Origin: an uncultured Fretibacterium sp.
GTDB taxonomy: Bacteria; Synergistota; Synergistia; Synergistales; Aminobacteriaceae
Reading direction: 5' to 3'
Length of the DNA stretch: 64,000 bases
NCBI GenBank assembly: GCA_947168585.1
Contig: CAMVMK010000005.1
Span: 23,145-87,144 of the forward strand
The notes under the pieces were generated by a model. The model was not told where the DNA came from. It did not search any database and was given only the letters and a program-made list of their open reading frames with translations. Shown piece by piece: positions 1 through 7,938 of the stretch. The stretch's first letter is position 1; each line of letters opens with the position of its first letter. The position numbers and the translations under genes were made by a program.

Positions 1-2
1 TC

Positions 3-332
3 GAACGCGAAAAAAATTTAGGAGGATTAAATTTCCCGGAAAGTTCGAGCGTCTTAATTGAAAGTTTAACGGCGTGGCTCGCTAATGAAATGTTTGACTC
101 GAACGGCGGACAGGAAAAAATTTTTGAAAAAATTTTCGATGATATTCAAACGTTAAAGGCCAAGTGCGAAAATTTAATTTTAGTTTCGGACGATATTTTT
201 TCGGACGGAATTATTTACGATGACTCTACAGAATTTTATAGAAAAACTCTTGCGGCCTTGATGATTAAATCTGCTTCAATAAGCAATAAAGTTATAGAAA
301 TTTTTTCGGGACTTCCCGTCTATTTGAAGTAG
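3..332 (+). CDS. cobU: Adenosylcobinamide kinase/guanylyltransferase, C-terminal part (5' end outside window)
   Basis: The frame is open from base 3, upstream of the first ATG at 90, so the gene enters from the left edge and only about 109 residues are visible. The piece VLIESLTAWLANEMF matches the conserved CobU segment usually read as VLLDCLTLWL-N. The end LPVYLK matches the family's terminal GLPxxLK. CobU phosphorylates adenosylcobinamide and then adds GMP during assembly of the cobamide nucleotide loop in the cytoplasm. Other genes of the same pathway (cbiB, cobD, cobQ) lie at 12-19 kb. The P-loop half is not in the window. The family call is fairly secure because both conserved C-terminal segments are present in register. 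Confidence 0.8.
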   Translation, partial: EREKNLGGLNFPESSSVLIESLTAWLANEMFDSNGGQEKIFEKIFDDIQTLKAKCENLILVSDDIFSDGIIYDDSTEFYRKTLAALMIKSASISNKVIEIFSGLPVYLK

Positions 333-357
333 AGGGGAAGTCTTCTTGCGAGTTATG

Positions 358-387
358 ATAAAAAACGGCCGTCTTATGAACAGCCGC
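358..387 (-). terminator. Probable intrinsic terminator of the Sel1-repeat gene
   Basis: On the minus strand a GC-rich CGGC...GCCG hairpin is followed by six T residues. It lies just after the stop of the Sel1-repeat gene fragment at 404. The stem is short, so strength is uncertain. Confidence 0.5.
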
Positions 388-403
388 CCTCGAATTTTCT
401 ATT

Positions 404-728
404 TTATTTTTTCTTATTTTTTTGAATTTCGTCATATTTTTGCTTGGCTTCGGTTTCTGCTTCTTCGGCATCTTTTTGTGAAACTTTTGCAGACGAAAAC
501 CAGCCTTCTTCCTTTAACTCTTCTAATTTTTTAGAGTTGTCCTCACCGCTAAGCTGAGAGAGATACGCCCACATATAAGCCTTTTTATAATCTTTTTCCA
601 CATATTCGCCTCTATAATACATTGCGCCTATATTAGATTGAGCGTTGGCATTGCCATTATCAGCTGCTTTACTGAACCAATCAAAAGCTTTTTTATAATC
701 TTGCAGTACTCCCCTTTTTCCGAAGTAG
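404..728 (-). pseudogene. Sel1-repeat protein, 3' part severed by the IS607-type element
   Basis: Read on the minus strand from the insertion point, this segment gives YYFGKRGVLQDYKKAFDWF, then SKAADNGNANAQSNIGAMYY and RGEYVEKDYKKAYMWAYL. These are two consecutive Sel1-like repeats (pattern AQ-LG-YY-G-GV-DY-KA--W). A charged Lys/Glu-rich tail follows up to the TAA at 404. The first ATG in the fragment is at 622, but the repeat frame runs unbroken up to the transposon edge, so that ATG is not the true start. Joining base 728 to base 2630 across the element restores an in-frame gene with the 5' part at 2632-3918. Sel1 repeats are alpha-helical hairpins used for protein-protein contacts. As it stands this half has no start signal of its own. 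Confidence 0.9.
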
Positions 729-806
729 TATTAAATTTCTTTACTTGTTTTATATAAAAATATATGATATTATAAAAATAAATTGAACGGAGGAGTGTTA
801 GTTTTT

Positions 807-1370
807 TTGAAATTAAGTGAGTACGCAAAGAAAAATTCAATAACATATCAAACAGCTTGGAATCATTTTAAGAGCGGAAAAATTCCTAATGCAAGGCAAC
901 TCGCTACTGGAACTGTTGTTATTGATGAGAATTTACATACTCAAATTAATGATTATGTTATTGTTTATGCAAGAGTTTCAAGTTCTGAAAATAAATCCAA
1001 CCTTGATTCACAGGCAGAAAGATTAGTGCAGTATTGCGAGGCATCGGGATTAACCATTTCAGAGATTGTGAAGGAATGTGCGAGCGGTCTGAATGATAAC
1101 AGACCTAAATTGTCAAAAATATTCAGAGATAGGAAAGCTACCAAAATTGTTGTTGAACATAAAGACAGATTAACAAGATTCGGTTATAACTACATAGAAC
1201 TTCTTTACCCTGAATGCAAAATAATAGTTGTAGATCCGTGTGAGGATAAACAGGATTTGTTTGAAGATTTTGTTTCGCTTGTAACAAGTTTTTGTGCGCG
1301 TATTTACGGAAGAAGACGTTCACGCAGGAAAACGGAGCAGATAATAGAGGCGTTAAATGCTACTGAGTGA
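807..1370 (+). CDS. tnpA: IS607-family serine recombinase (TnpA)
   Basis: The N-terminus LSEYAKKNSITYQTAWNHF is a MerR-like helix-turn-helix of the IS607 type. It is followed by the serine-recombinase catalytic segment VYARVSS (nucleophilic Ser about residue 58) and the later arginine-containing RLTRFGYNY motif. IS607 TnpA cuts and rejoins DNA through a phosphoserine link with little target specificity. An upstream in-frame TTG at 783 exists, but GGAGGAG at 789-795 is better placed for the TTG at 807, which gives the usual IS607 start MKLSEYAKK. The length of 187 residues is normal. The gene overlaps tnpB by 14 bases, suggesting coupled translation. The protein looks intact. Confidence 0.88.
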   Translation: MKLSEYAKKNSITYQTAWNHFKSGKIPNARQLATGTVVIDENLHTQINDYVIVYARVSSSENKSNLDSQAERLVQYCEASGLTISEIVKECASGLNDNRPKLSKIFRDRKATKIVVEHKDRLTRFGYNYIELLYPECKIIVVDPCEDKQDLFEDFVSLVTSFCARIYGRRRSRRKTEQIIEALNATE

Positions 1371-2592
1371 ACAGCACATTTTTACAAGGGGCTCAAAATC
1401 CTTTCAAGAGTTTGAAAAATTGTGTCGTAATGCCAATAATTTGTACAATGCGACAATGTATTGCGTACGTCAAAACTTTTTCGCAGGAAAGATATTAACT
1501 TACCCTGAGGTAAATAAACAATTCATCAAAGATAAGCAGGCTGATTATTACAGTTTTCCAACAAAAATATCACAGCAAATTCAAAGGAATGTTGCTGCTG
1601 CATGGAAAAGTTATTTTAGCCTTATTAAGGATTACAAGAAAAGCCCATCAAAATATCAGGGCAAGCCGCATATACCTGGATACAGAGAAAAAGGCGGATT
1701 TTATATAGTTCCGTTTACAGTGCAGTCAATATCTTTTAATAACCGCAATGTTAAAAAGGGATTTTTGAAATTATCAGGAACTTCTGTACTAATTAAGACA
1801 CAGCAAAAAGAAATACAGGCGGCACGATTAGTCCCATTGGATAGGAATCACATAAAAGTGGAAGTTCTTTATAAGGCTGTATGCCATGAAAGAAGGGATA
1901 CTGGCAAAATTGCGTCGATAGATTTAGGCGTAAATAATCTTGCAACAATTATATATCCTAACTCAAAAACAGAAATTATCAACGGCCGCCCGTTGAAGTC
2001 TATAAACCAGTTTTATAACAAGAAATTGGCGAAAGTACGCTCTGAAAATTCACGGAGAAAAAAACAGACAAGAAAAGAGGTGAATTTGATTAGCAAACGC
2101 CGCAATAAGATAAATGACTATCTTCACAAGTCATCCCGTTATATAGTGAATCAATTAGTTTCCAACGATGTATCAGAATTAGTAATCGGGTACAATGCGG
2201 GGTGGAAACAAGACACCGAAATGGGAAAAGCAGGTAATCAGAGATTTCAGTCGATACCGTTTTATAAATTCATAAATATGCTGACATACAAATGCGAATT
2301 AGCTGGAATTGCAGTAGCTACAAATGAAGAAAGTTACACGTCAAAATGCAGTTTTTTAGATAATGAAGAAATTTGCAAACACGATGAATACAAAGGTAAA
2401 CGGGTAAAACGTGGATTATTCAAAAGTTCTGGCGGAAAATTATTAAACGCTGATGTCAATGGTGCATTGAATATTCTGAAAAAATATCTCGAAGAAAAAG
2501 TAGTCAGGAATAAAGAGCAAATCTTAAACTCTTTGGACTTGATAGAGGTGTGTAGTACGCCAACAGTTTATACTGTAAAACTCATAGCATAA
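1357..2592 (+). CDS. tnpB: TnpB, RNA-guided nuclease of the IS607 element
   Basis: This is a 411-residue IS605/IS607 OrfB-type protein. RuvC-I is visible as SIDLGVNNLAT (Asp189) and RuvC-III as NADVNGALNI (Asp366). At the usual RuvC-II place the sequence reads VIGYNAGWKQ (about 276-285) with no glutamate, whereas NEESYTSKC at 323-331 offers Glu324/325. The zinc-ribbon is degenerate: Cys331 and Cys340 remain and the second CxxC is replaced by SSGG. Both traits occur together in a known TnpB branch with a rearranged RuvC-II residue, so nuclease activity may be retained (inference). Family knowledge: TnpB uses an RNA transcribed from the element's right end to cut the vacated donor site. The RNA would run off the 3' end into 2632 onward. 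Confidence 0.88.
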   Translation: MLLSEQHIFTRGSKSFQEFEKLCRNANNLYNATMYCVRQNFFAGKILTYPEVNKQFIKDKQADYYSFPTKISQQIQRNVAAAWKSYFSLIKDYKKSPSKYQGKPHIPGYREKGGFYIVPFTVQSISFNNRNVKKGFLKLSGTSVLIKTQQKEIQAARLVPLDRNHIKVEVLYKAVCHERRDTGKIASIDLGVNNLATIIYPNSKTEIINGRPLKSINQFYNKKLAKVRSENSRRKKQTRKEVNLISKRRNKINDYLHKSSRYIVNQLVSNDVSELVIGYNAGWKQDTEMGKAGNQRFQSIPFYKFINMLTYKCELAGIAVATNEESYTSKCSFLDNEEICKHDEYKGKRVKRGLFKSSGGKLLNADVNGALNILKKYLEEKVVRNKEQILNSLDLIEVCSTPTVYTVKLIA

Positions 2593-2631
2593 ATTTATAT
2601 TTTATATATTTTTATATGTTTTGAGTAACTA

Positions 2632-3918
2632 TCTACTTCCAAGTTCTAATTGAGCTGTATAATTAGTGTCTGCCAATTTAATTAGACTTTCTAAGTCTAA
2701 ACTTTCTATATCGATGCTTTTTTGAAGTTCAGATTTTTTTTGAGGCGATGTTTGAGAAGCTGTATTTTGTTGAGCTTTCTCAATTACTGTTTTAAGATCA
2801 TCTTTAAGCGCGTATAAATCAAGCGCGTCGAGTTTCCCTTTTTTCATTTCCGAGAGAAAAACGCCGCTTACATTAACCTCGTACTCAAAATCTACGTTAG
2901 GCTCAACGCAGGCTATACCCTCGTCTTTATCATCCAAAAGGAAATAAGTAACGCCGGCGAATAAATTATTGCTCCAGTCCCCGTCTTGTGTGTAGTCACG
3001 GACAATACTAAGATGTTTTCTGATTTCGGCAGTATTGGGATTTTTTTCCGCTGCGAGAGTCTGCACTCTGTATTTTTCGACTTCGAGTTTATAAGGGTCA
3101 TATCTCAGGACAGGCCGCCAAATCTCATCGAATTTATCAAAACATTTTGCTGCTTCTGCATTATCTTTAACTTCTTGTGCCGCAGCAGCACGGTAATACC
3201 AGTAAGGCGGATAGGTTTGAAAATTTCTCTCAACGTTTCGTGATTTTAACATTCTTAAACGTTTGGACGGGTCATCGGCATTCACTGCCTTAAAAAATCC
3301 GTTGAGGCTGTCCTGAGTAAGTCTGTATTCGTCGGGGAGTTTATATTGACGCAGCAAATTCCATGAGGCACTTAATAATCTTGTTTGCAGGTCGTTGCAT
3401 CTTTCAATATCTTCTTTTTTAAGCTGCCATAGGTCATTCTCAAGCCCTTCAATAAGTTCAACTTTTGAAATTTGATAGCTTAAGTAAGACGATAGGCAAG
3501 AAGTCGCTAAACTTCCGAGCCAGCTCCATAAATCTACTCCATAAGCCCGTATGCCGCTGAGCGCGTTTATTAACCGTCTTTGTTCGCGATTATTGTAACG
3601 ATCCTGAAAACGTTTTGCTTCTTCCTGCCGTAAAGTTTTGCCCGTAATGAAATTCATCATTTCGGTAAAAAGTCCCGTAAGTTCGTAATCATTTTCAATA
3701 TTTCCAAGCGCGAGTTTATTAATGATGTTGTTATATTCTTGATCAAGGACGATTCTGTCTTGAGTCGTAACTATTTTGTGAATTGACACGATAGCCATAT
3801 TAAGAGCCAGCATAGTATGCTGAGGATCATAATCATTTTCTTTAGCTTCTTCAGAATATACCGGAGCTACAGACAGCGCAAAAAACATCAGCACGATAAT
3901 AAAAACGACACGCTTCAA
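2632..3918 (-). pseudogene. Sel1-repeat exported protein, 5' part (429 codons) severed by the IS607-type element
   Basis: The gene starts at ATG 3918 after a GGAG-like site and encodes a signal peptide (MKRVVFIIVLMFFALSVAP, likely cleavage after VYS). A mostly helical region of about 380 residues follows that I cannot assign to a family. The open frame ends at 2629-2631 with a TAG made jointly by target and transposon bases. Its last residues, ADTNYTAQLELGSR, are the start of a Sel1 repeat that continues as YYFGKRGV on the other side of the element. The restored protein would be 537 residues. A truncated secreted protein may still be made. Function is unknown beyond export and probable protein-protein interaction. 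Confidence 0.85.
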
Positions 3919-4008
3919 TTATTTCACTCCTCAAAAAATTTTAATGTGATTTTGAAATTTTATCACATTGAAACTAATTAGGAGTAAGGAGTTAGGAATT
4001 ATTTTTTC

Positions 4009-5133
4009 TTAGACGTTGAAAGTCTCCGAAACTTTTACAAGTTCATCGCGGATTTTAATATGCTGAGGGCAGGCCTCTTCGCAGGCTCCGCATTTAATAC
4101 ATTCGCTGGCATGTTTATGTCCCTGCCATACAACGTTGAAGTTTAATTGATTTTTAGCAAAATCAAGATTTTTGTAGAGCGTGTAGACATTCATGGCCGT
4201 GAAAGAGCCTGAAATTCCTATATCCATTGGGCAGACTTTGGCGCAGTAATTGCAGGTTGTGCACGGAATTATAGGAATTTTAGCGAGTTCGGCGCGGGCA
4301 TTTTCGATAACTTTTTTTTGTTCGCCCGTTAAGTGCTTAAAGTCTTTCATATAAGAAAGATTGTCGCGCATCTGCTCAAGATTAGACATTCCTGATAAAA
4401 CAGTGATAACTCCGTCTAAATCAGCGGCAAATCTAACAGCCCATGAAGCGCACGAAGAGTCAGGCTCGGCGGCCTTAAAAACTTTTTCGACGGTCTCCGG
4501 CGGTGTTGCTAAAGTTCCGCCTTTAACCGGCTCCATTATGATAACGGGCTTGTTGTGTTTTCTCGCGACTTCGTAACACTGGCGTGATTTAACTGCGGGA
4601 TTTTCCCAGTCTGCGTAATTAATTTGAAGCTGAACAAATTCCGCTTCCGGGTGTTTCGTCAAAATTTCTTCAAGCTGTTCCGGCGTTGAATGGAAAGAAA
4701 AGCCTAAATGTTTAATTTTTCCTTTAGCTTTTTCGTTCAAAAAATAATTCCAGAGATCGAAGTCCTCAAAAAATTTTGTTCTTTTGTCGCCCAAATTATG
4801 AAGCAGATAAAAATCGAAATATCTTGCTCCGGTCTGCTTCAAAGAAGTCTCGTATTGAGCAAGAGCGTCTTCTCTCGAATTGCATTTGATCCAAGCGGCG
4901 TTTTTTGTAGCGAGCTGGAATTTTTCTCTCGGATAACGTTCAACGAGAGCTTTTCTTATAGCGTCCTCGCTGCCGGGATAAGCCCAAGCCGTGTCGAAGT
5001 AAGTGAAGCCTGCTGCTAAAAACTCATCAACCATTTTCTTTGTCTGCTCAAGATCGATAGTGTTCTCATCAAGATGAGGCAGACGCATTAACCCGAAACC
5101 GAGTTTTTTAATTTCTTCTCCTAAATATGACAT
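4009..5133 (-). CDS. Aldo/keto reductase with C-terminal 2[4Fe-4S] ferredoxin domain
   Basis: The first ~270 residues are an aldo/keto reductase barrel: FDTAWAYPGSE carries the catalytic Asp and Tyr, ATKNAAW the Lys, and FYLLHNLGD the His. The C-terminal ~100 residues hold two ferredoxin clusters, CTTCNYCAKVCP and CIKCGACEEACPQH. This two-part build is the COG1453-type predicted oxidoreductase common in anaerobes, which likely couples NAD(P)H to ferredoxin-like electron transfer in the cytoplasm. The substrate is unknown. The length of 374 is normal. It is followed by the small membrane-protein gene at 5156-5461 on the same strand, 22 bases upstream in reading direction, so the two may be co-transcribed. 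Confidence 0.88.
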   Translation of the reverse strand: MSYLGEEIKKLGFGLMRLPHLDENTIDLEQTKKMVDEFLAAGFTYFDTAWAYPGSEDAIRKALVERYPREKFQLATKNAAWIKCNSREDALAQYETSLKQTGARYFDFYLLHNLGDKRTKFFEDFDLWNYFLNEKAKGKIKHLGFSFHSTPEQLEEILTKHPEAEFVQLQINYADWENPAVKSRQCYEVARKHNKPVIIMEPVKGGTLATPPETVEKVFKAAEPDSSCASWAVRFAADLDGVITVLSGMSNLEQMRDNLSYMKDFKHLTGEQKKVIENARAELAKIPIIPCTTCNYCAKVCPMDIGISGSFTAMNVYTLYKNLDFAKNQLNFNVVWQGHKHASECIKCGACEEACPQHIKIRDELVKVSETFNV

Positions 5134-5155
5134 TTTAATTCCCCCCGTAATTATA

Positions 5156-5461
5156 TTAATCTGTTACGTCTTTCATTAAAGGCAGCCCTGCTTTTATAGT
5201 GCAAATTAATGCGAGAACGAACACGATTATTATAAAAATAAAATTTTCCGTAAACATCCCGACTATTCCTGCCAAAGCCGGAGCGGCTGCAACAACAGCT
5301 AAGAGTTTTGCGAATTGGACAGCATATTTTTTCTCGTCTTTCATTTTTGCTGCGTAATGCCTCCGGATTAAATTTACGTCTTTAGTCCACGCTAATAAAA
5401 GAGCGTAGAGAAGAATTGCGCCGGAAAATATAAACATTAAAATTGAAAATCCGTATTCCAT
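5156..5461 (-). CDS. Small three-helix membrane protein, family uncertain
   Basis: The ORF of 101 residues has a strong AGGAGGCGG site before ATG 5461. Three hydrophobic stretches are visible, at about residues 4-24, 51-68 and 73-90, with a charged loop (NLIRRHYAAKMKDEKKYA) between the first and second. No catalytic motif is visible. It lies directly upstream of the aldo/keto reductase in the same direction. The charged loop and spacing resemble small DUF3784-type membrane proteins, but I cannot make that assignment with confidence. Confidence 0.7.
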   Translation of the reverse strand: MEYGFSILMFIFSGAILLYALLLAWTKDVNLIRRHYAAKMKDEKKYAVQFAKLLAVVAAAPALAGIVGMFTENFIFIIIVFVLALICTIKAGLPLMKDVTD

Positions 5462-5575
5462 TTTTCGCGAGCCGCCTCCTTATGAAAATTTTTTTAATAT
5501 TAACATGTTCAACGGAACTTTAAGCAAGATTTTATGCTAAAATTTTCAAAAATAAAAAGGAGATATGATTTTCAA

Positions 5576-6433
5576 ATGGCTTTGCCGAAACAAAAAGAAC
5601 TTTTTTCTGTTATTCTAAAATTTTTGTCTGACGGTCAGGAACATAAAATGAAAGATATTTGCGATTATTGCGCGGAATATTTTAATCTTTCGGATTATGA
5701 TAGAAAAATTATGACTTCGGGCGGTCAAAGTATGTTTGTGAATCGTGTCTATTGGGCGCGGCTGTCTCTTAAAAATGCCGGTTTAATTGAAAGTCCTCAA
5801 AGAGCAGCTATACGTATAACTTCGTCCGGCCTCGAAGAACTTGCAAAAGAAAACGGCGAAATTACTTCAAATATTACTGAAGATTTTCATATTGAAGAAG
5901 CTCAAAGCCCGCAGGAAAGAATCGATTATGCTATCGAACAGTTAAAATCGGCTCTTGCTGACGACTTACTTACAGAAGTAATAAACATGAATGAATATGA
6001 TTTTGAGCAGCTTGTAGTCGATTTGCTTGTGAAAATGGGATACGGCAAGCCCGAAGAAAATAAAAGCGCTGTAACTAAAAAATCCGGCGACGGCGGTATA
6101 GACGGAATAGTCCGCGCTGATAAATTCGGCTTTGATGCTGTCTACACTCAGGCCAAGAAATGGAAAAGCGACTCTCGCATTCAAAGCCCCGAAATTAATA
6201 AATTTTTGGGAGCTATGGTCGTGCAGGGAGCAACGAAAGGATTATTCATAACGACGGGACAATTCTCAAAAGGAGCGATAGAAACTGCCCAAAAAAGTCC
6301 TGCACATAAAATTGTTTTAGTCAACGGCAGGCAGCTCGCAGAATTAATGATTGAATATAATTTAGGCGTTACAACAGTTAAAACTTATGAAATTAAAAGA
6401 ATCGACTCAGATTATTTCAACAGGGACGACTAA
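5576..6433 (+). CDS. mrr: Mrr-like restriction endonuclease
   Basis: The N-terminal ~100 residues (MALPKQKELFSVILKFL and following) form the winged-helix Mrr_N domain. The C-terminal domain begins at YDFEQLVVDLLVKMGY and has the PD-(D/E)xK-type motif GDGGIDG followed by VYTQAKKW (Asp and Gln-x-Lys). Mrr proteins are type IV enzymes that cleave DNA carrying foreign methylation. The frame is open further upstream, but GGAG at 5559-5562 and alignment to Mrr proteins favour ATG 5576. The length of 285 is close to the family norm. Its 3' end overlaps the convergent YczE-like gene by 17 bases. No partner methylase is nearby, consistent with a stand-alone type IV enzyme. Confidence 0.85.
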   Translation: MALPKQKELFSVILKFLSDGQEHKMKDICDYCAEYFNLSDYDRKIMTSGGQSMFVNRVYWARLSLKNAGLIESPQRAAIRITSSGLEELAKENGEITSNITEDFHIEEAQSPQERIDYAIEQLKSALADDLLTEVINMNEYDFEQLVVDLLVKMGYGKPEENKSAVTKKSGDGGIDGIVRADKFGFDAVYTQAKKWKSDSRIQSPEINKFLGAMVVQGATKGLFITTGQFSKGAIETAQKSPAHKIVLVNGRQLAELMIEYNLGVTTVKTYEIKRIDSDYFNRDD

Positions 6434-7061
6434 CTAAAAATTTCACAAGTCTTTCAGAATACGGCATAAAAATATCCGCGATAAATCCGACTAAAAACGC
6501 GCAGATAATTGTTCCTATTCCTAACTTTCCGCCGAGCATAAAGCCTATTAAAACAAAAAGGCCGTCTGTTATTATTCTTGTAAGTCCGAAACGAAATTTA
6601 CATTTCTCACTTATAACTACGGCAACTAAATCATTAGGTCCTGTCCCTGCTTCAGAACGGATTACAATAGTCATGCCCAACGAAAGAATTATGCAGCCTA
6701 AAAATAAAACAGGAATTTTTACAGTTAGTCCCGAACTCTCTATGGCAAAATCTTTCAAGAGCCACGTAAAAAAATCTATTATAGGGCCGCCGCAAAACAT
6801 ACAGATAATTGTTCCGGCTTTTATATAACTTTTGTCGATTAATAACAAAATTAAAATTATCAAGAAACAAACGCTCATGTGAATTATTCCGTGTGATAAA
6901 TTTATTCCCGTCATTGCCGTAAGTAATCTAAGCCCTTGAATAAAAACATTAAAAGGATCTGCTCCTAAATTTGAAAGCAGAAAAAACGTTACGCCTAAGT
7001 GTGCTATCGTAAGTCCGCAAAAAAGAATTGCAAGCCTTATAAAAAATTCTCTAATTTTCAT
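6417..7061 (-). CDS. YczE/YitT-type integral membrane protein
   Basis: The 214-residue protein has about five hydrophobic helices. The repeated Gly/Asn pattern of the YczE/YyaS group is present: LSNLGADPFNVFIQGL in the first half and RSEAGTGPNDLVAVVI in the second, which suggests an internal duplication. Members of this group are widespread in Firmicutes and related bacteria and have no firm biochemical role. The gene converges on mrr and overlaps its end by 17 bases. It is probably transcribed alone. Confidence 0.8.
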   Translation of the reverse strand: MKIREFFIRLAILFCGLTIAHLGVTFFLLSNLGADPFNVFIQGLRLLTAMTGINLSHGIIHMSVCFLIILILLLIDKSYIKAGTIICMFCGGPIIDFFTWLLKDFAIESSGLTVKIPVLFLGCIILSLGMTIVIRSEAGTGPNDLVAVVISEKCKFRFGLTRIITDGLFVLIGFMLGGKLGIGTIICAFLVGFIADIFMPYSERLVKFLVSRPC

Positions 7062-7112
7062 TTTATTTTAATTTCCTAAAAATAATGTATGCTGATTATA
7101 ATATGACGTATT

Positions 7113-7898
7113 ATGAAAAACATGAAAAAAATTATTTTATTTATATTTATTTTATTAATAGCGCAGGCCGATGCTGCAGATTTTAATTTTAATAAGAAAG
7201 ATTTTTATCGTTCACTTTCATCGCGCTTAAGCAAAGATAGAAATAATTATATTTATCTTAGTGATGAAGAATTTGCAAATTTCCGCGCCGTAACTTCAAC
7301 AGGGATAAAAGCCGGAAAATTATACCGCTCGTCTTCGCCCGTCAAAGCATGGGGAAACCGTAATAAAATCGCTGACAGTGCCGCTCGTGAGGCCGGAGTG
7401 AGAACTTTTATAAATCTTGCTGACGAATATAAAAATTTGAAAAGCTATAAAGATTTTTCCGAAACTTATTACTCGGCTCAAAAAATAATCTGCCTGAACT
7501 TAAATCTAAAATTTGAATCTAAAAAATTCCAGGCCGGCATAGCGCGTGCAGTAAATTTCATGGCTAATAATCCGGCTCCGTATTTAATTCACTGCGACTT
7601 AGGTAAAGACCGCTGCGGAATTGTCTGCGCCGTCATTGAAAGTTTAATGGGAGCTTCTTCAGACGAAATAGTAAAAGATTACATGATTTCTTTCTATAAC
7701 TATTTCGGAATAAAACCAGGCTCGGCTGAATATGAATTTGTAGCTGACAACGAAATAAGGCCGTTTTTAGCTTCGATATTCGGCGTTAAAACTATCGAAA
7801 ATATAAATTTACCTGCAGCTGCAACACAATATTTATTAAAAATCGGAGTAGAGAGCAAAGACATTGAAGCATTAAAAATCAACTTAGGAACCTACTGA
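7113..7898 (+). CDS. Exported tyrosine-phosphatase-like protein
   Basis: A signal peptide (KKIILFIFILLIAQADA) is followed by a protein-tyrosine-phosphatase fold with P-loop HCDLGKDRCG. This fits the HCxxGKDRTG signature of the PF13350-type Tyr/Ser phosphatases, with Cys nucleophile and Arg intact but Cys in place of the usual Thr. The segment LYRSSSPVKAWG near the N-terminus is the family's early conserved element. It likely acts outside the cytoplasmic membrane on an unknown phospho-substrate. The start may be ATG 7113 or ATG 7122, since neither has a clear ribosome binding site. The gene is followed 41 bases later by the first binding-protein gene. Confidence 0.82.
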   Translation: MKNMKKIILFIFILLIAQADAADFNFNKKDFYRSLSSRLSKDRNNYIYLSDEEFANFRAVTSTGIKAGKLYRSSSPVKAWGNRNKIADSAAREAGVRTFINLADEYKNLKSYKDFSETYYSAQKIICLNLNLKFESKKFQAGIARAVNFMANNPAPYLIHCDLGKDRCGIVCAVIESLMGASSDEIVKDYMISFYNYFGIKPGSAEYEFVADNEIRPFLASIFGVKTIENINLPAAATQYLLKIGVESKDIEALKINLGTY

Positions 7899-7938
7899 AT
7901 ATGCTAAAATTGTCTAAATTTTTATAGGAGATTTTTTT

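Larger units (their letters stand above)
729..2631 (+). mobile_element. IS607-type insertion sequence (serine recombinase + TnpB), intact
   Basis: The element carries a serine recombinase and a TnpB gene overlapping by 14 bases, the standard IS607 arrangement. Its ends are set by reconstruction of the interrupted Sel1-repeat gene: deleting about 1,901 bases and keeping one copy of the dinucleotide TA (729-730 and 2630-2631) restores an uninterrupted frame. Near both ends there is the same subterminal inverted repeat, TTACT, six bases, then ATATAAAAATATAT (741-765 and, inverted, 2604-2628). No longer target duplication is seen, as expected for IS607, which recombines at a dinucleotide core. 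The restored target is nearly palindromic, GAAGTAG-3 nt-CTACTTC. Confidence 0.9.

Noticed and set aside
783..806. TTG at 783 as tnpA start
   Set aside because: It lies before the GGAGGAG site; the TTG at 807 is correctly spaced and gives the usual IS607 N-terminus.
628..846. Minus-strand frame of 72 codons across the IS edge
   Set aside because: It spans the transposon boundary in the wrong frame; the Sel1 repeat frame explains the same bases.
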